This document shows positions 1 to 6,521 of a stretch of DNA of 6,941 nucleotides, piece after piece. This stretch comes from Alphaproteobacteria bacterium. GTDB lineage: Bacteria > Pseudomonadota > Alphaproteobacteria > UBA8366 > GCA-2717185. Under the pieces are notes generated by a model, which was not told the origin of the DNA, ran no database searches, and worked only from the letters and a program-made list of their open reading frames with translations. The stretch is taken from assembly GCA_016764135.1 (NCBI GenBank), contig JAESSL010000104.1, forward strand, positions 1-6,941, written 5' to 3'. How positions within the stretch are numbered: the first letter of the stretch is position 1; every line of letters starts with the position of its first letter. The translations under genes and the position numbers were made by a program.

Positions 1-2
1 CC

Positions 3-1013
3 GACCCTGGCCCGGCATGTTATGACGGCGGTGGGCTGGAGCCGACCGTGACAGACGCTAATCTTACCCTTGGATATCTCGATCCCGGAACCCTGCTGGC
101 GGGCCGTTTGCCGATCCGCGCCGACAAAGCGAAAGCCGCCATCGACGAGCGGTTGGCGGGACCGCTGGATGTCGGAACGGATGAAGCGGCGGCGGCGGTG
201 TTGCGCATCGTCAACAACGCTATGGCCGAAGCGCTGCGCATCGTTTCGGTGGAGCGCGGCCATGATGCGCGGGAATTCAGCATCGTCGCGTTTGGCGGGG
301 CGGGGCCCATGCACGCCGCTGAACTGGCCACCGAGCTGGGCGTTTCGGAAATTATTATTCCCCCCATTCCCGGTGGGTTTTCCGCCTTAGGCCTGGTCGC
401 TACGGATTTGAAACGGGATTACGTCAAGACGTTCTATTCGGATCTGGCCAGCGCCGCGCCCGGCGACATCGCCGCCGTTTATGACGGTATGGAACAATCG
501 GCGCGCGTGATGCTGGCGGCTTCGGGCATTTCTGAAGACCGATGGGTTTTCGAGCGAGCGGCTGATTTGCGCTATCCCCGACAGGCTTATGAACTGACCG
601 TGGCGGCGCCGTCCGGTAATATTGACGCGGATACATTGACGGCGTTGGCGAATGGCTTTCACCAAAAGCACCATCAGACCTATGGCCACGAAAACCGTAA
701 TGAGGCGGTGCAGATGGTTAATCTCAGGCTGACCGCCATCGGCAAGCTGGAAGGGTTGGCGTTGCGTCAGCCGGTCGCGTCTGGCGCCCGGGATTCACGA
801 ACTGGGTCGCGGACCGGATTGCGGATGGTCTGGTTCAAGGATACGGGCCGCGTCGAGTGCGCCATTCACGACCGCGCCTTGATGTGCGCAGGCGACATTG
901 CGCCAGGCCCCGCCGTGATCGAGGCGGTGGACGCCACAATCGTAGTGCCGCCGGGTTGGACGGCGCGCGCCGACGATAATGGGTACATCATTATGGAGAC
1001 GACGAATGATTGA
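3..1013 (+). CDS. hyuA: Hydantoinase/oxoprolinase subunit A, 3' part (5' end outside window)
   Basis: This is the C-terminal half (336 residues) of an HyuA-type subunit, the actin-fold ATPase partner of an ATP-dependent enzyme that opens hydantoins, 5-oxoproline or related cyclic amides in the cytoplasm. Reading the frame from base 3 gives DPGPACYDGGGLEPTVTDAN, the family's PGPACYG..G..PTVTDAN signature, so the gene runs through the left edge. The GTG at 48 is only the Val of PTVTDAN and is not a start. Further family motifs are AFGGAGPMHAAELATELGV, encoded near 288-342, and the IPGGFSALGLVATDLKRDY stretch just after it. Full-length relatives have about 650-700 residues, so roughly half is missing. 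The end shows no frameshift; the stop TGA lies inside the start of the next gene. Family assignment is firm, but the substrate (hydantoin, oxoproline, N-methylhydantoin) cannot be read from this fragment. Confidence 0.93.
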   Translation, partial: DPGPACYDGGGLEPTVTDANLTLGYLDPGTLLAGRLPIRADKAKAAIDERLAGPLDVGTDEAAAAVLRIVNNAMAEALRIVSVERGHDAREFSIVAFGGAGPMHAAELATELGVSEIIIPPIPGGFSALGLVATDLKRDYVKTFYSDLASAAPGDIAAVYDGMEQSARVMLAASGISEDRWVFERAADLRYPRQAYELTVAAPSGNIDADTLTALANGFHQKHHQTYGHENRNEAVQMVNLRLTAIGKLEGLALRQPVASGARDSRTGSRTGLRMVWFKDTGRVECAIHDRALMCAGDIAPGPAVIEAVDATIVVPPGWTARADDNGYIIMETTND

Positions 1014-2799
1014 TTCCGTCCAGACTGACCCGGCCCAGACTGACCCGGCCCAGACCGATCCGGCCCAGACCGATCCGGCCAAAACAGACCCGGCGACCTT
1101 CGAAGTTATCAAGAACAGCCTTTATGCAGTTGCCGAAGAAATGAAAATCGTGCTGGCGAAGACAGCGTATTCGCCCATCCTGAAAGCGGCGGGCGATTAT
1201 TCCTGCGGCGTCTTTGACCTGCATGGCGAGATGGTGGCGCAGGGTCCCGATCTGCCGATCCATCTGGGCTCCATGCCAGATGCGGTCAAGGCGGTGGTGG
1301 CGGCGGTTTCCGCGCCCGATGAATTTCGCGATGGTGATATTTTCATTCACAATGACCCGTATTTTGGCGGGTCTCACCTGCCCGATGTAAACATTGTCTC
1401 ACCGGCGTTTTATGACGGGCGTCTGCTGGGGTTCCTCTGCGTTCGCGCCCATTGGCCGGATATCGGCAGCGCGACGCCGGGCAGCTATGGCGCGGTCACC
1501 GAAATTTTTGGCGAAGGACTTCGCTTGCCGCCGGTTCGTCTGTATGCGGCGGGCGTGTTGAACCGGGATGTGGACGCGATTATCTTTTGCAATGTGCGCA
1601 CTCCTGATGAACGACGCGGCGATCTGAACGCGCAAATCGCCGCCAATCGGCGCGGCTGCACCCGGTTATCGGAACTGGCGGATAAACACGGCGCCGATGT
1701 CCTGACCCGCATCATGGGCGAGGTCATGGATTATTCCGATGCGATGATGCGGGCTTTGTTGCGCGAACTCCCCGATGGCGAAGGCTCGTTTGAGGATTTT
1801 TGCGATGGCGACGGGATACTGGAACCCGGCGCGACAGAGGACGAAACATTCATGGTCCGGATGAAGGTCGTTAAATCCGGCGATACGTTGGTGGTTGATT
1901 TCACTGGATCCGACCCACAGGTCGCGGGGCCCATGAACGCGCCGCTCTCGGTGACGGCGTCCGGCGTGTTCACGACGGTGAAGATGGCGGTCGATCCCAC
2001 CAGTATGATTCCGCCCAACTCCGGGTGCTGGCGGTCCGTCACTGTGATTGCGCCGAAAGGCACGGTCGTCAATGCGGCGTTCCCGGCGCCGGTCGTCTAC
2101 GCTAATCATGAGATGTCGCATCGGGTGTCCGACATGATGTTTGGCGCGCTGGCGAATTTTATGCCGGACCGGGTGATGGCGTGTTCTCAAGGCACATCGG
2201 CGATATTGACCCTGGGGGGCGTGGATCACCGCACGGGCGGACGCTATGTCAGTTACGAGACCATCAAGGGCGGATTTGGCGCCCGGCCTAACAAAGATGG
2301 GGTGAATTGCGTCGCCAGCGGAATTTCCAACACCATGAACACGCCCATTGAAGTGTTGGAAATGAGTTTTCCGGTGCGGGTTGAATACTATGAAATCATT
2401 ACCGATAGCGGCGGCGCCGGAAAATATCGCGGCGGCTGCGCGGCGCGGCGCGCATGGCGTATTCTGGGCAATGACGCACAGGCTGCGGTGTGTTGCGAGC
2501 GCACGAAATCACCGCCGTTTGGTCTGGCGGGAGGGCACGCCGGATCGCCCATGCGCATTGCGCTGGAAATGCCGGATGGCGCGCGTCGCGAGCTGATCAG
2601 CAAAGGCGCTTTCACGGCGCCATCGGATTCGCGTGTTCTGTTCGAGGTGCCCGGCGCCGGTGGGTATGGGCCGCCCGGCGAGCGGGACCCGGAACGCTTG
2701 CGGGATGATCTCCGCAACGGTTATGTTAGCGAAGAAGCCGCGCGCCGGGAGTACGGCGTGGCGGATCCTCAGGCGCTCCTCAAAGGCGCCCGCCAATAA
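1006..2799 (+). CDS. hyuB: Hydantoinase/oxoprolinase subunit B
   Basis: This is the catalytic partner of HyuA (hydantoinase B/oxoprolinase family), 597 residues, and appears full length. Family motifs occur in the right order: TFEVIKNSLYAVAEEMKIVL (31-50), HNDPYFGGSHLPDV (115-128, the NDPY.GG.HLPD signature), AHWPDIGS (148-155), GEGLRLPPV (169-177), DSGGAGKYRGG (467-477) and PGAGGYG (549-555), followed by the usual Arg-rich 'RDPERLRDDL' tail. The start at 1006 is chosen because GGAG at 995-998 sits 7 bases upstream and because ATGATTGA overlaps the hyuA stop, typical of translational coupling. An upstream in-frame ATG at 979 has no such support. Relatives usually begin only a few residues before 'T.EVI.N'; here about 25 extra residues are present, mostly a pentapeptide repeat. 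The holoenzyme is expected to be cytosolic; the substrate is unresolved. Confidence 0.95.
   Translation: MIDSVQTDPAQTDPAQTDPAQTDPAKTDPATFEVIKNSLYAVAEEMKIVLAKTAYSPILKAAGDYSCGVFDLHGEMVAQGPDLPIHLGSMPDAVKAVVAAVSAPDEFRDGDIFIHNDPYFGGSHLPDVNIVSPAFYDGRLLGFLCVRAHWPDIGSATPGSYGAVTEIFGEGLRLPPVRLYAAGVLNRDVDAIIFCNVRTPDERRGDLNAQIAANRRGCTRLSELADKHGADVLTRIMGEVMDYSDAMMRALLRELPDGEGSFEDFCDGDGILEPGATEDETFMVRMKVVKSGDTLVVDFTGSDPQVAGPMNAPLSVTASGVFTTVKMAVDPTSMIPPNSGCWRSVTVIAPKGTVVNAAFPAPVVYANHEMSHRVSDMMFGALANFMPDRVMACSQGTSAILTLGGVDHRTGGRYVSYETIKGGFGARPNKDGVNCVASGISNTMNTPIEVLEMSFPVRVEYYEIITDSGGAGKYRGGCAARRAWRILGNDAQAAVCCERTKSPPFGLAGGHAGSPMRIALEMPDGARRELISKGAFTAPSDSRVLFEVPGAGGYGPPGERDPERLRDDLRNGYVSEEAARREYGVADPQALLKGARQ
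1021..1095 (+). repeat. Five 15-bp tandem units encoding (Q/K)TDPA at the hyuB N-terminus
   Basis: Five back-to-back 15-bp units lie at 1021, 1036, 1051, 1066 and 1081. Units 1 and 2 are identical (CAGACTGACCCGGCC). Units 3 and 4 are identical to each other (CAGACCGATCCGGCC) and differ from 1 and 2 by two synonymous changes. Unit 5 (AAAACAGACCCGGCG) is the most diverged and joins directly to the conserved TFEVI start of the domain. The peptide is QTDPA four times, then KTDPA. The unit length is a multiple of three, so gain or loss of copies changes protein length without breaking the frame. Unit 5 looks like the ancestral N-terminus, and the pairwise identity suggests stepwise duplication (inference). 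Confidence 0.95.
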
Positions 2800-2815
2800 C
2801 GCGAACCCGTTTATC

Positions 2816-2849
2816 TTGATAATGAACAAATGTTGGAATGTAACATTCC
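2816..2849 (+). promoter_or_regulatory. Candidate sigma70 promoter with palindromic operator over the -10 box
   Basis: TTGATA at 2816-2821 matches five of six bases of the -35 consensus. After 17 bases comes TGTAAC at 2839-2844, matching four of six of the -10 consensus. A perfect 6-bp inverted repeat with a 3-base spacer, GGAATG-TAA-CATTCC (2835-2849), covers the -10. Outer GTT (2832-2834) and AAC (2852-2854) can extend it past a two-base bulge. The site lies in the gap between hyuB and the Gfo/Idh-like gene, just before a strong Shine-Dalgarno AGGGAGG (2860-2866). A repressor binding here would control the downstream gene separately from hyuAB. It could also be a short mRNA hairpin. This is prediction from pattern only. 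Confidence 0.4.
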
Positions 2850-2873
2850 GCAACCCTGTAGGGAGGAAACTTC

Positions 2874-3932
2874 ATGAGTGAATCAACAATACGCCTCGGC
2901 CTGATCGGCGCCGGCGGCAATACCCGCGATCGCCATATTCCAGGCTTCGCCAAGCAATCGAATGTCGAAATCGTCGCTGTCGCCAACCGGTCGGTCGAAT
3001 CGGGACAAAAGGTCGCTGACCAGTTCAATATTCCTAACGTGGCATCCAACTGGACCGAAATTATCGATGACGAATCCATCGATGCGGTGTGTATTGGCAC
3101 ATGGCCCTATATGCATGCGCCGTTGACCATCGCCGCCCTTGAAGCAGGCAAGCATGTTCTGTGTGAAGCGCGCATGGCGTTGAATGTGGATGAGGCGCGC
3201 GAGATGTTGCTGGTGTCGCGGCTGCACCCGACGCAAATCGCGCAGATTGTTCCGGCCCCGCATACGTTGAAGTTTGATCAGACCATCATGGAAATGATCG
3301 GCGGCGGATATATCGGCGATCTTATCACGTTGGATGCGCGCGTTGCGCCGGGCTCGAATTTTCCCAATTCCGATTCGCCGCTGCATTGGCGAATGAACCG
3401 GGACTTTTCCGGCAACAACATCATGGGCATGGGTATCTGGTACGAAGCGATGATGCGCTGGATTGGTCAGGCCGCTACGGTCAGCGCCACCGGCCAAAGC
3501 GTTGTGCCGTACCGTCTGGACGAATCCGGTCACCGGGTCTCGATGACGATTTCGGATCACGTGGACATCACCAGCCGTATGGAGCAGGGCGGCCAGATGC
3601 GGTTCTGTTTCTCCAGCGTTCTGGGGCACACGGCCAACATCGCCGAAGTTCATATCTTTGGCACCGAAGGCACGATCTATCTGCAGCAGAACCGGGCTGG
3701 CGAATGGTCCCTGTCCGCCGGAAAACGCGGCGAAGATGGATTGAGCGCCGTTGAAATCGATCCCGCCAAAGCGGGCGGCTGGCGTGTGGAGGAAGAATTC
3801 ATCAACGCCATTCGGGGCAAGGAAGAAGTGACGCACACGAACTTTGAAACCGGCGTGAAGTACATGGAATGGACGGATGCGGTCACCATGTCCCTGCGTC
3901 AGGGTGAAGTGGTCAAGCTTCCGTTAAACTAG
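2874..3932 (+). CDS. Gfo/Idh/MocA-family oxidoreductase-like protein with atypical active site
   Basis: This 352-residue protein has a typical family length and an N-terminal NAD(P)-binding Rossmann fold. IRLGLIGAGGNTR (6-18) carries the glycine-rich loop and VEIVAVANRS (31-40) the second strand. 'SIDAVCIGTWPYMHAPLTI' and 'ALEAGKHVLCEARMALNVDEA' (88-108) match the region where relatives read 'GKHVLCEKPMA'. Here the EKP motif is EAR (98-100), so the usual catalytic Lys is Ala99. The second motif, usually D.G.H, reads GMGIW (185-189), so Asp and His are Gly and Trp. The C-terminal part has the GTEGTIYL strand (263-270) usual in the family. The ATG at 2874 has AGGGAGG 7 bases upstream. Members oxidise or reduce sugars, inositols and related polyols, or act as lyases or reductases of other compounds; the substrate here is unknown. 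It may belong to a divergent clade with different chemistry. It follows hyuB by 74 bases and may share a pathway with it. Confidence 0.88.
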   Translation: MSESTIRLGLIGAGGNTRDRHIPGFAKQSNVEIVAVANRSVESGQKVADQFNIPNVASNWTEIIDDESIDAVCIGTWPYMHAPLTIAALEAGKHVLCEARMALNVDEAREMLLVSRLHPTQIAQIVPAPHTLKFDQTIMEMIGGGYIGDLITLDARVAPGSNFPNSDSPLHWRMNRDFSGNNIMGMGIWYEAMMRWIGQAATVSATGQSVVPYRLDESGHRVSMTISDHVDITSRMEQGGQMRFCFSSVLGHTANIAEVHIFGTEGTIYLQQNRAGEWSLSAGKRGEDGLSAVEIDPAKAGGWRVEEEFINAIRGKEEVTHTNFETGVKYMEWTDAVTMSLRQGEVVKLPLN

Positions 3933-3957
3933 ACAACATCTGAATCGGTTCGTCGGT

Positions 3958-4000
3958 CAGCGCGTCAAAATGAATCGTTATTGTTCTTTTTGGCGCGCTG
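3958..4000. repeat. Inverted repeat (13-base arms) at the convergent gene junction
   Basis: CAGCGCGTCAAAA (3958-3970) pairs with TTTTGGCGCGCTG (3988-4000) across a 17-base loop. Twelve of 13 positions are Watson-Crick and the other (T3965-G3993) is a G-U wobble in plus-strand RNA. The right arm lies in the last codons of the SulP gene and its stop (3978-3980) is in the loop. The element sits 26 bases after the oxidoreductase stop. It lacks a U-run after the stem in either direction, since the A/T tracts are inside the stem, so it is not a textbook intrinsic terminator. A bidirectional terminator or 3'-end stabilising hairpin is the best guess. Confidence 0.6.
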
Positions 4001-5627
4001 TCGGCGCGTCCGACGGCGTAAGGTGTTCGCCCGCAGCGGCGATGGCGTCCAGCAACGTCGCGGTAAGGTGACCGGCGGGAATTTCGTCAAGGGCGCCGAG
4101 CGCGCGCAATGTCTCCGCCGCTGTGCCGGATAACCCGGCGACATAGCAATCGACTCCGTTTTCGACGGCTGCATTCAAAAAACCTTCAATCGCCAACGCA
4201 GCGCTTGTGTCCACATGCGCCGCCTCCGTCATGTCGTAAATGATGGTTTTATGGCCGAAGGACGCGGCGTTGGTCCGTTGAATCAGCTCTCGGGCTGACG
4301 CATAAGAAAACCGTCCGCGCAGAAATATTACCAGAATTTGTCCGTTGTAGCGTCGCAGGGCGTTTCTTTCCGCTGTGCTCAAATCGTCGTCTTCCTCGGG
4401 AATTGCGACGGCGGTGACGCCCTTCAGCTCTTCGGTCTCCATCCACTTTGCGGTAACGAAACTCGCGAATATCAGTCCGACTGCGACCGCAGTGATCAGA
4501 TCGACGAAGACGGTCAGCCCAAGGGTGACAAACATGACAACGACTTTGTCGCGCGGCGTACGCGGGAGTCGTTTGAGATAATCCCAATCGATGATGTCCC
4601 AGCCTACCTTTAACAAAATCCCTGCGAGGACTGCGTGAGGGATGTGTTCGGCCAATGGTCCCAGGCCCAGGACAAGCGCCAGGAGGATCAGTGCATGCAG
4701 CGCGCCGGACAAGCGCGTACGCCCGCCCGCGCGAACATTGACGACCGTGCGCATGGTCGCGCCGGCGCCGGGCAGACCGCCAATGAGTCCGGCCGCCATA
4801 TTGCCGATCCCCTGGCCGATCAGCTCCCGGTCGGAATTGTGTCGGGTGTGGGTGATCGAATCGGCCACCAGCGAGGTCAGCAGGCTATCGATGGAGCCCA
4901 TCAGCGCCAGGATCAGCGCCGGCTGAACGACAGAGGGTAAATCGGCCATGGGAATGAACGGCGCCTGAAACTCCGGAAACCCGGTCGGCACATTTGCGAT
5001 GATCGGCGCCGCATCGAAAAGAAAAACGCCCAGCAACGTGCCGATCACCAAGGTCGCCAGCGGCGGCGGCGCCAGGGCTCGCAGTTTTTCCGGCCAAAAC
5101 ACCATAACGGCCAACGATATACTCGCAATGACGACCGCATCGCTGTTGAGGTTTTCGGGAATCCGGGACCATTCGGCAATCGCGCCAACCGGACCGCCCG
5201 ATGCGATGGGTATACCGAAAAAGGGGAGCGTCTGGATCAGGATGATGATGACGCCAATGCCCGACATAAAGCCGGAGACAACGGAAAACGGCGTGTAGGA
5301 GACAAACCGGCCAATTTTGAGAAACCCGAACGCCACCTGAAAGAGGCCGCCTAAAAAGACGATGGCGAACGCCTGCGACAGATCGTGAGCGTGTTCGGCG
5401 ACGACAACGGCCATGACAGCGGTCATGGGGCCGGTTGGTCCGGAGACTTGCGCGGGCGTCCCGCCAAAGAGGGCGGCGAAGAACCCGACCACGATGGCGC
5501 CGTATAATCCGGGGATCGGACCGACGCCGGATGCGACGCCAAACGCCATCGCCAGCGGCAGGGCCACGACGGTGGTGGTTAACCCCCCAAAGATATCGCC
5601 GCGAAGATTGCTGAAATCAAGGCGCAC
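3978..5627 (-). CDS. SulP/SLC26-family anion transporter with C-terminal STAS domain
   Basis: This inner-membrane anion transporter or symporter has 549 residues from the preferred GTG at 5627. The N-terminus LRGDIFGGLTTTVVALPLAM and the motif VSGPTGPMT (61-69) are family hallmarks. SIDSLLTS followed by 'TRHNSDRELIGQGIGN' and 'GGLPGAGATMRTVVN' (roughly 245-297) form the central conserved core. Some ten to twelve hydrophobic segments span residues 17-391. An acidic linker (EEDDD) leads to a cytoplasmic STAS domain at about 425-532, with IIYDMTEAAHVDTSAA around 463-477. Relatives carry sulfate, bicarbonate (BicA type), chloride or dicarboxylates; the sequence does not settle which. An upstream GTG at 5651 would add 8 residues but has no Shine-Dalgarno, whereas GTG 5627 has AAGGA 8 bases upstream. 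The gene is alone on its strand, convergent with the oxidoreductase gene and divergent from the dehydrogenase. Confidence 0.92.
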   Translation of the reverse strand: MRLDFSNLRGDIFGGLTTTVVALPLAMAFGVASGVGPIPGLYGAIVVGFFAALFGGTPAQVSGPTGPMTAVMAVVVAEHAHDLSQAFAIVFLGGLFQVAFGFLKIGRFVSYTPFSVVSGFMSGIGVIIILIQTLPFFGIPIASGGPVGAIAEWSRIPENLNSDAVVIASISLAVMVFWPEKLRALAPPPLATLVIGTLLGVFLFDAAPIIANVPTGFPEFQAPFIPMADLPSVVQPALILALMGSIDSLLTSLVADSITHTRHNSDRELIGQGIGNMAAGLIGGLPGAGATMRTVVNVRAGGRTRLSGALHALILLALVLGLGPLAEHIPHAVLAGILLKVGWDIIDWDYLKRLPRTPRDKVVVMFVTLGLTVFVDLITAVAVGLIFASFVTAKWMETEELKGVTAVAIPEEDDDLSTAERNALRRYNGQILVIFLRGRFSYASARELIQRTNAASFGHKTIIYDMTEAAHVDTSAALAIEGFLNAAVENGVDCYVAGLSGTAAETLRALGALDEIPAGHLTATLLDAIAAAGEHLTPSDAPTARQKEQ

Positions 5628-5635
5628 GCTCTGGA

Positions 5636-5640
5636 TCCTT
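5636..5640 (-). promoter_or_regulatory. Shine-Dalgarno AAGGA that fixes the SulP start
   Basis: On the minus strand AAGGA is followed by 8 bases and then GTG (5627-5625). The alternative GTG at 5651 is preceded by CCGCGCCT, which has no pairing with the 16S tail. This favours the shorter protein, which begins three codons before the conserved 'FSNLRGDIFGG' stretch. Confidence 0.6.
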
Positions 5641-5674
5641 AAACGATACACAGGCGCGGTGTAAAAGTGTCAGT

Positions 5675-5774
5675 CCCGTTGAGAGTGTCGTTGACGGCGC
5701 CAGCATCAACGGCTCCGGATCTATCCGGTTGGACCCAACGGGAACTCTCGAATACCCTGTTGCGTATTCACGCA
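5675..5774. promoter_or_regulatory. Divergent intergenic region with overlapping inverted repeats
   Basis: The gap between the SulP gene (-) and the dehydrogenase gene (+) holds several dyads. CCGTTGA (5676-5682) and CGTTGA (5689-5694) can each pair with TCAACGG (5706-5712). CCCGTTG (5675-5681) can also pair with CAACGGG, which begins at 5737 after the 'ACC' of GGACC. CCGGAT-CT-ATCCGG (5715-5728) and GTTGG-AC-CCAAC (5728-5739) abut each other. TGCGT-ATTC-ACGCA (5761-5774) sits 24 bases before the dehydrogenase start. These could be regulator sites shared by the two divergent genes, or competing leader hairpins. I found no convincing sigma70 promoter on either strand, only weak partial matches. 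Confidence 0.4.
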
Positions 5775-5798
5775 TGATCAATTTGGGGGGAAAACGCA

Positions 5799-6521
5799 AT
5801 GGCTTTCGACTTAACCGGACAACGTGTCGCAATTTCTGGCGCGGGCGGCGGGATTGGCTCCGAGACGGCGCGGTTGGTCGCGTCCATGGGCGCTGATGTC
5901 TGTCTGTCGGATCTGGAGGCGCCAAATGCGCTGGCGGGATTCTTGTCGGAGAAAGGCCGAGACGCCACGGCGGACGCTCTGGATGTGACGGACCGGGAGG
6001 CGGTTGAGGCCTGGGCCGAACAATGCGGTTCCGTCGACGCTTTTATCGATTGCGCGGCGATTTGTCCGTTTGACGACTGGAGCGATGACAACTGGGATAC
6101 GGTGGCGGAAAAGGTGTTTGCGATCAACCTCATGGGTCCCATCAATCTGACGCGCGCCTTCATGAAAGGCATGGCGGCGCGAAACGGAGGGCGGATTGCG
6201 CTCATCGGGTCTATCGCCGGGCGCCTTGGCGGGGTCGCCGCCGCGCCGCATTATGTGATGCCCAAGGGCGGTATTCATGCCTTTGTGCGGTGGGCGGCCA
6301 AACGCGGCGCGCCCGATAACGTGCTGGTCAATGCGGTGGCGCCGGGGCCAATCGCGACGGCGATGACACAGGGTCAGGATTTCGATAATTCGGTCTTCCC
6401 GTTACGCCGCATGGGAGACCCTGCCGAAGTTGCCGGGCCGTTGGCGTTTCTGGTGTCGCCCGCCGCCAGTTATGTTTCCGGCGTGGTGCTGGACGTGAAC
6501 GGCGCGATGCATTTTAGCTAG
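5799..6521 (+). CDS. Short-chain dehydrogenase/reductase (classical SDR)
   Basis: This 240-residue cytosolic NAD(P)-dependent oxidoreductase has the normal length for a classical SDR. The cofactor loop reads SGAGGGIG (13-20), with Ser in place of the usual Thr. Asp38 at the end of the second strand (LSDLE) favours NAD over NADP. LDVTD (61-65) is the usual adenine-contacting strand, and DCAA (84-87) stands where relatives have NNAG. The catalytic tetrad is complete: Asn110, Ser138 (IGSIAG), Tyr152 and Lys156 (YVMPK). NAVAPGPIATAM (178-189) and the C-terminal YVSGVVLDVNGA are standard. The ATG is preceded by a run of six G (5785-5790) with 8-base spacing. Its TAG stop shares CTAG with the restored stop of the opposing DUF1971 gene. 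The substrate cannot be assigned; many such enzymes are annotated as 3-oxoacyl-ACP reductase or sugar dehydrogenase without proof. Confidence 0.93.
   Translation: MAFDLTGQRVAISGAGGGIGSETARLVASMGADVCLSDLEAPNALAGFLSEKGRDATADALDVTDREAVEAWAEQCGSVDAFIDCAAICPFDDWSDDNWDTVAEKVFAINLMGPINLTRAFMKGMAARNGGRIALIGSIAGRLGGVAAAPHYVMPKGGIHAFVRWAAKRGAPDNVLVNAVAPGPIATAMTQGQDFDNSVFPLRRMGDPAEVAGPLAFLVSPAASYVSGVVLDVNGAMHFS

Noticed and set aside
48..62. GTG at 48 as the start of the first gene
   Set aside because: The codons before it encode DPGPACYDGGGLEPT, conserved HyuA sequence in the same frame, so the gene is cut by the window edge.
979..1005. ATG at 979 as the hyuB start
   Set aside because: It would add 9 residues deep inside hyuA, and the good GGAG spacing belongs to ATG 1006.
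1666..2229. Minus-strand open frame of 187 codons opposite hyuB
   Set aside because: Low-complexity His/Arg-rich translation opposite a conserved gene; a shadow frame.
2883..3836. Long minus-strand open frame of 317 codons opposite the Gfo/Idh-like gene
   Set aside because: It is rich in His and Arg with no family motifs, has no ribosome site I can see, and lies wholly opposite a clear gene; it is a codon-bias shadow.
3941..3977. Direct repeat TGAATCG at 3941-3947 and 3971-3977
   Set aside because: Seven bases only and not flanking any element; likely chance.
5811..6278. Minus-strand open frame of 155 codons opposite the SDR gene
   Set aside because: No recognisable motifs, and the opposite strand encodes a complete SDR with its catalytic tetrad.
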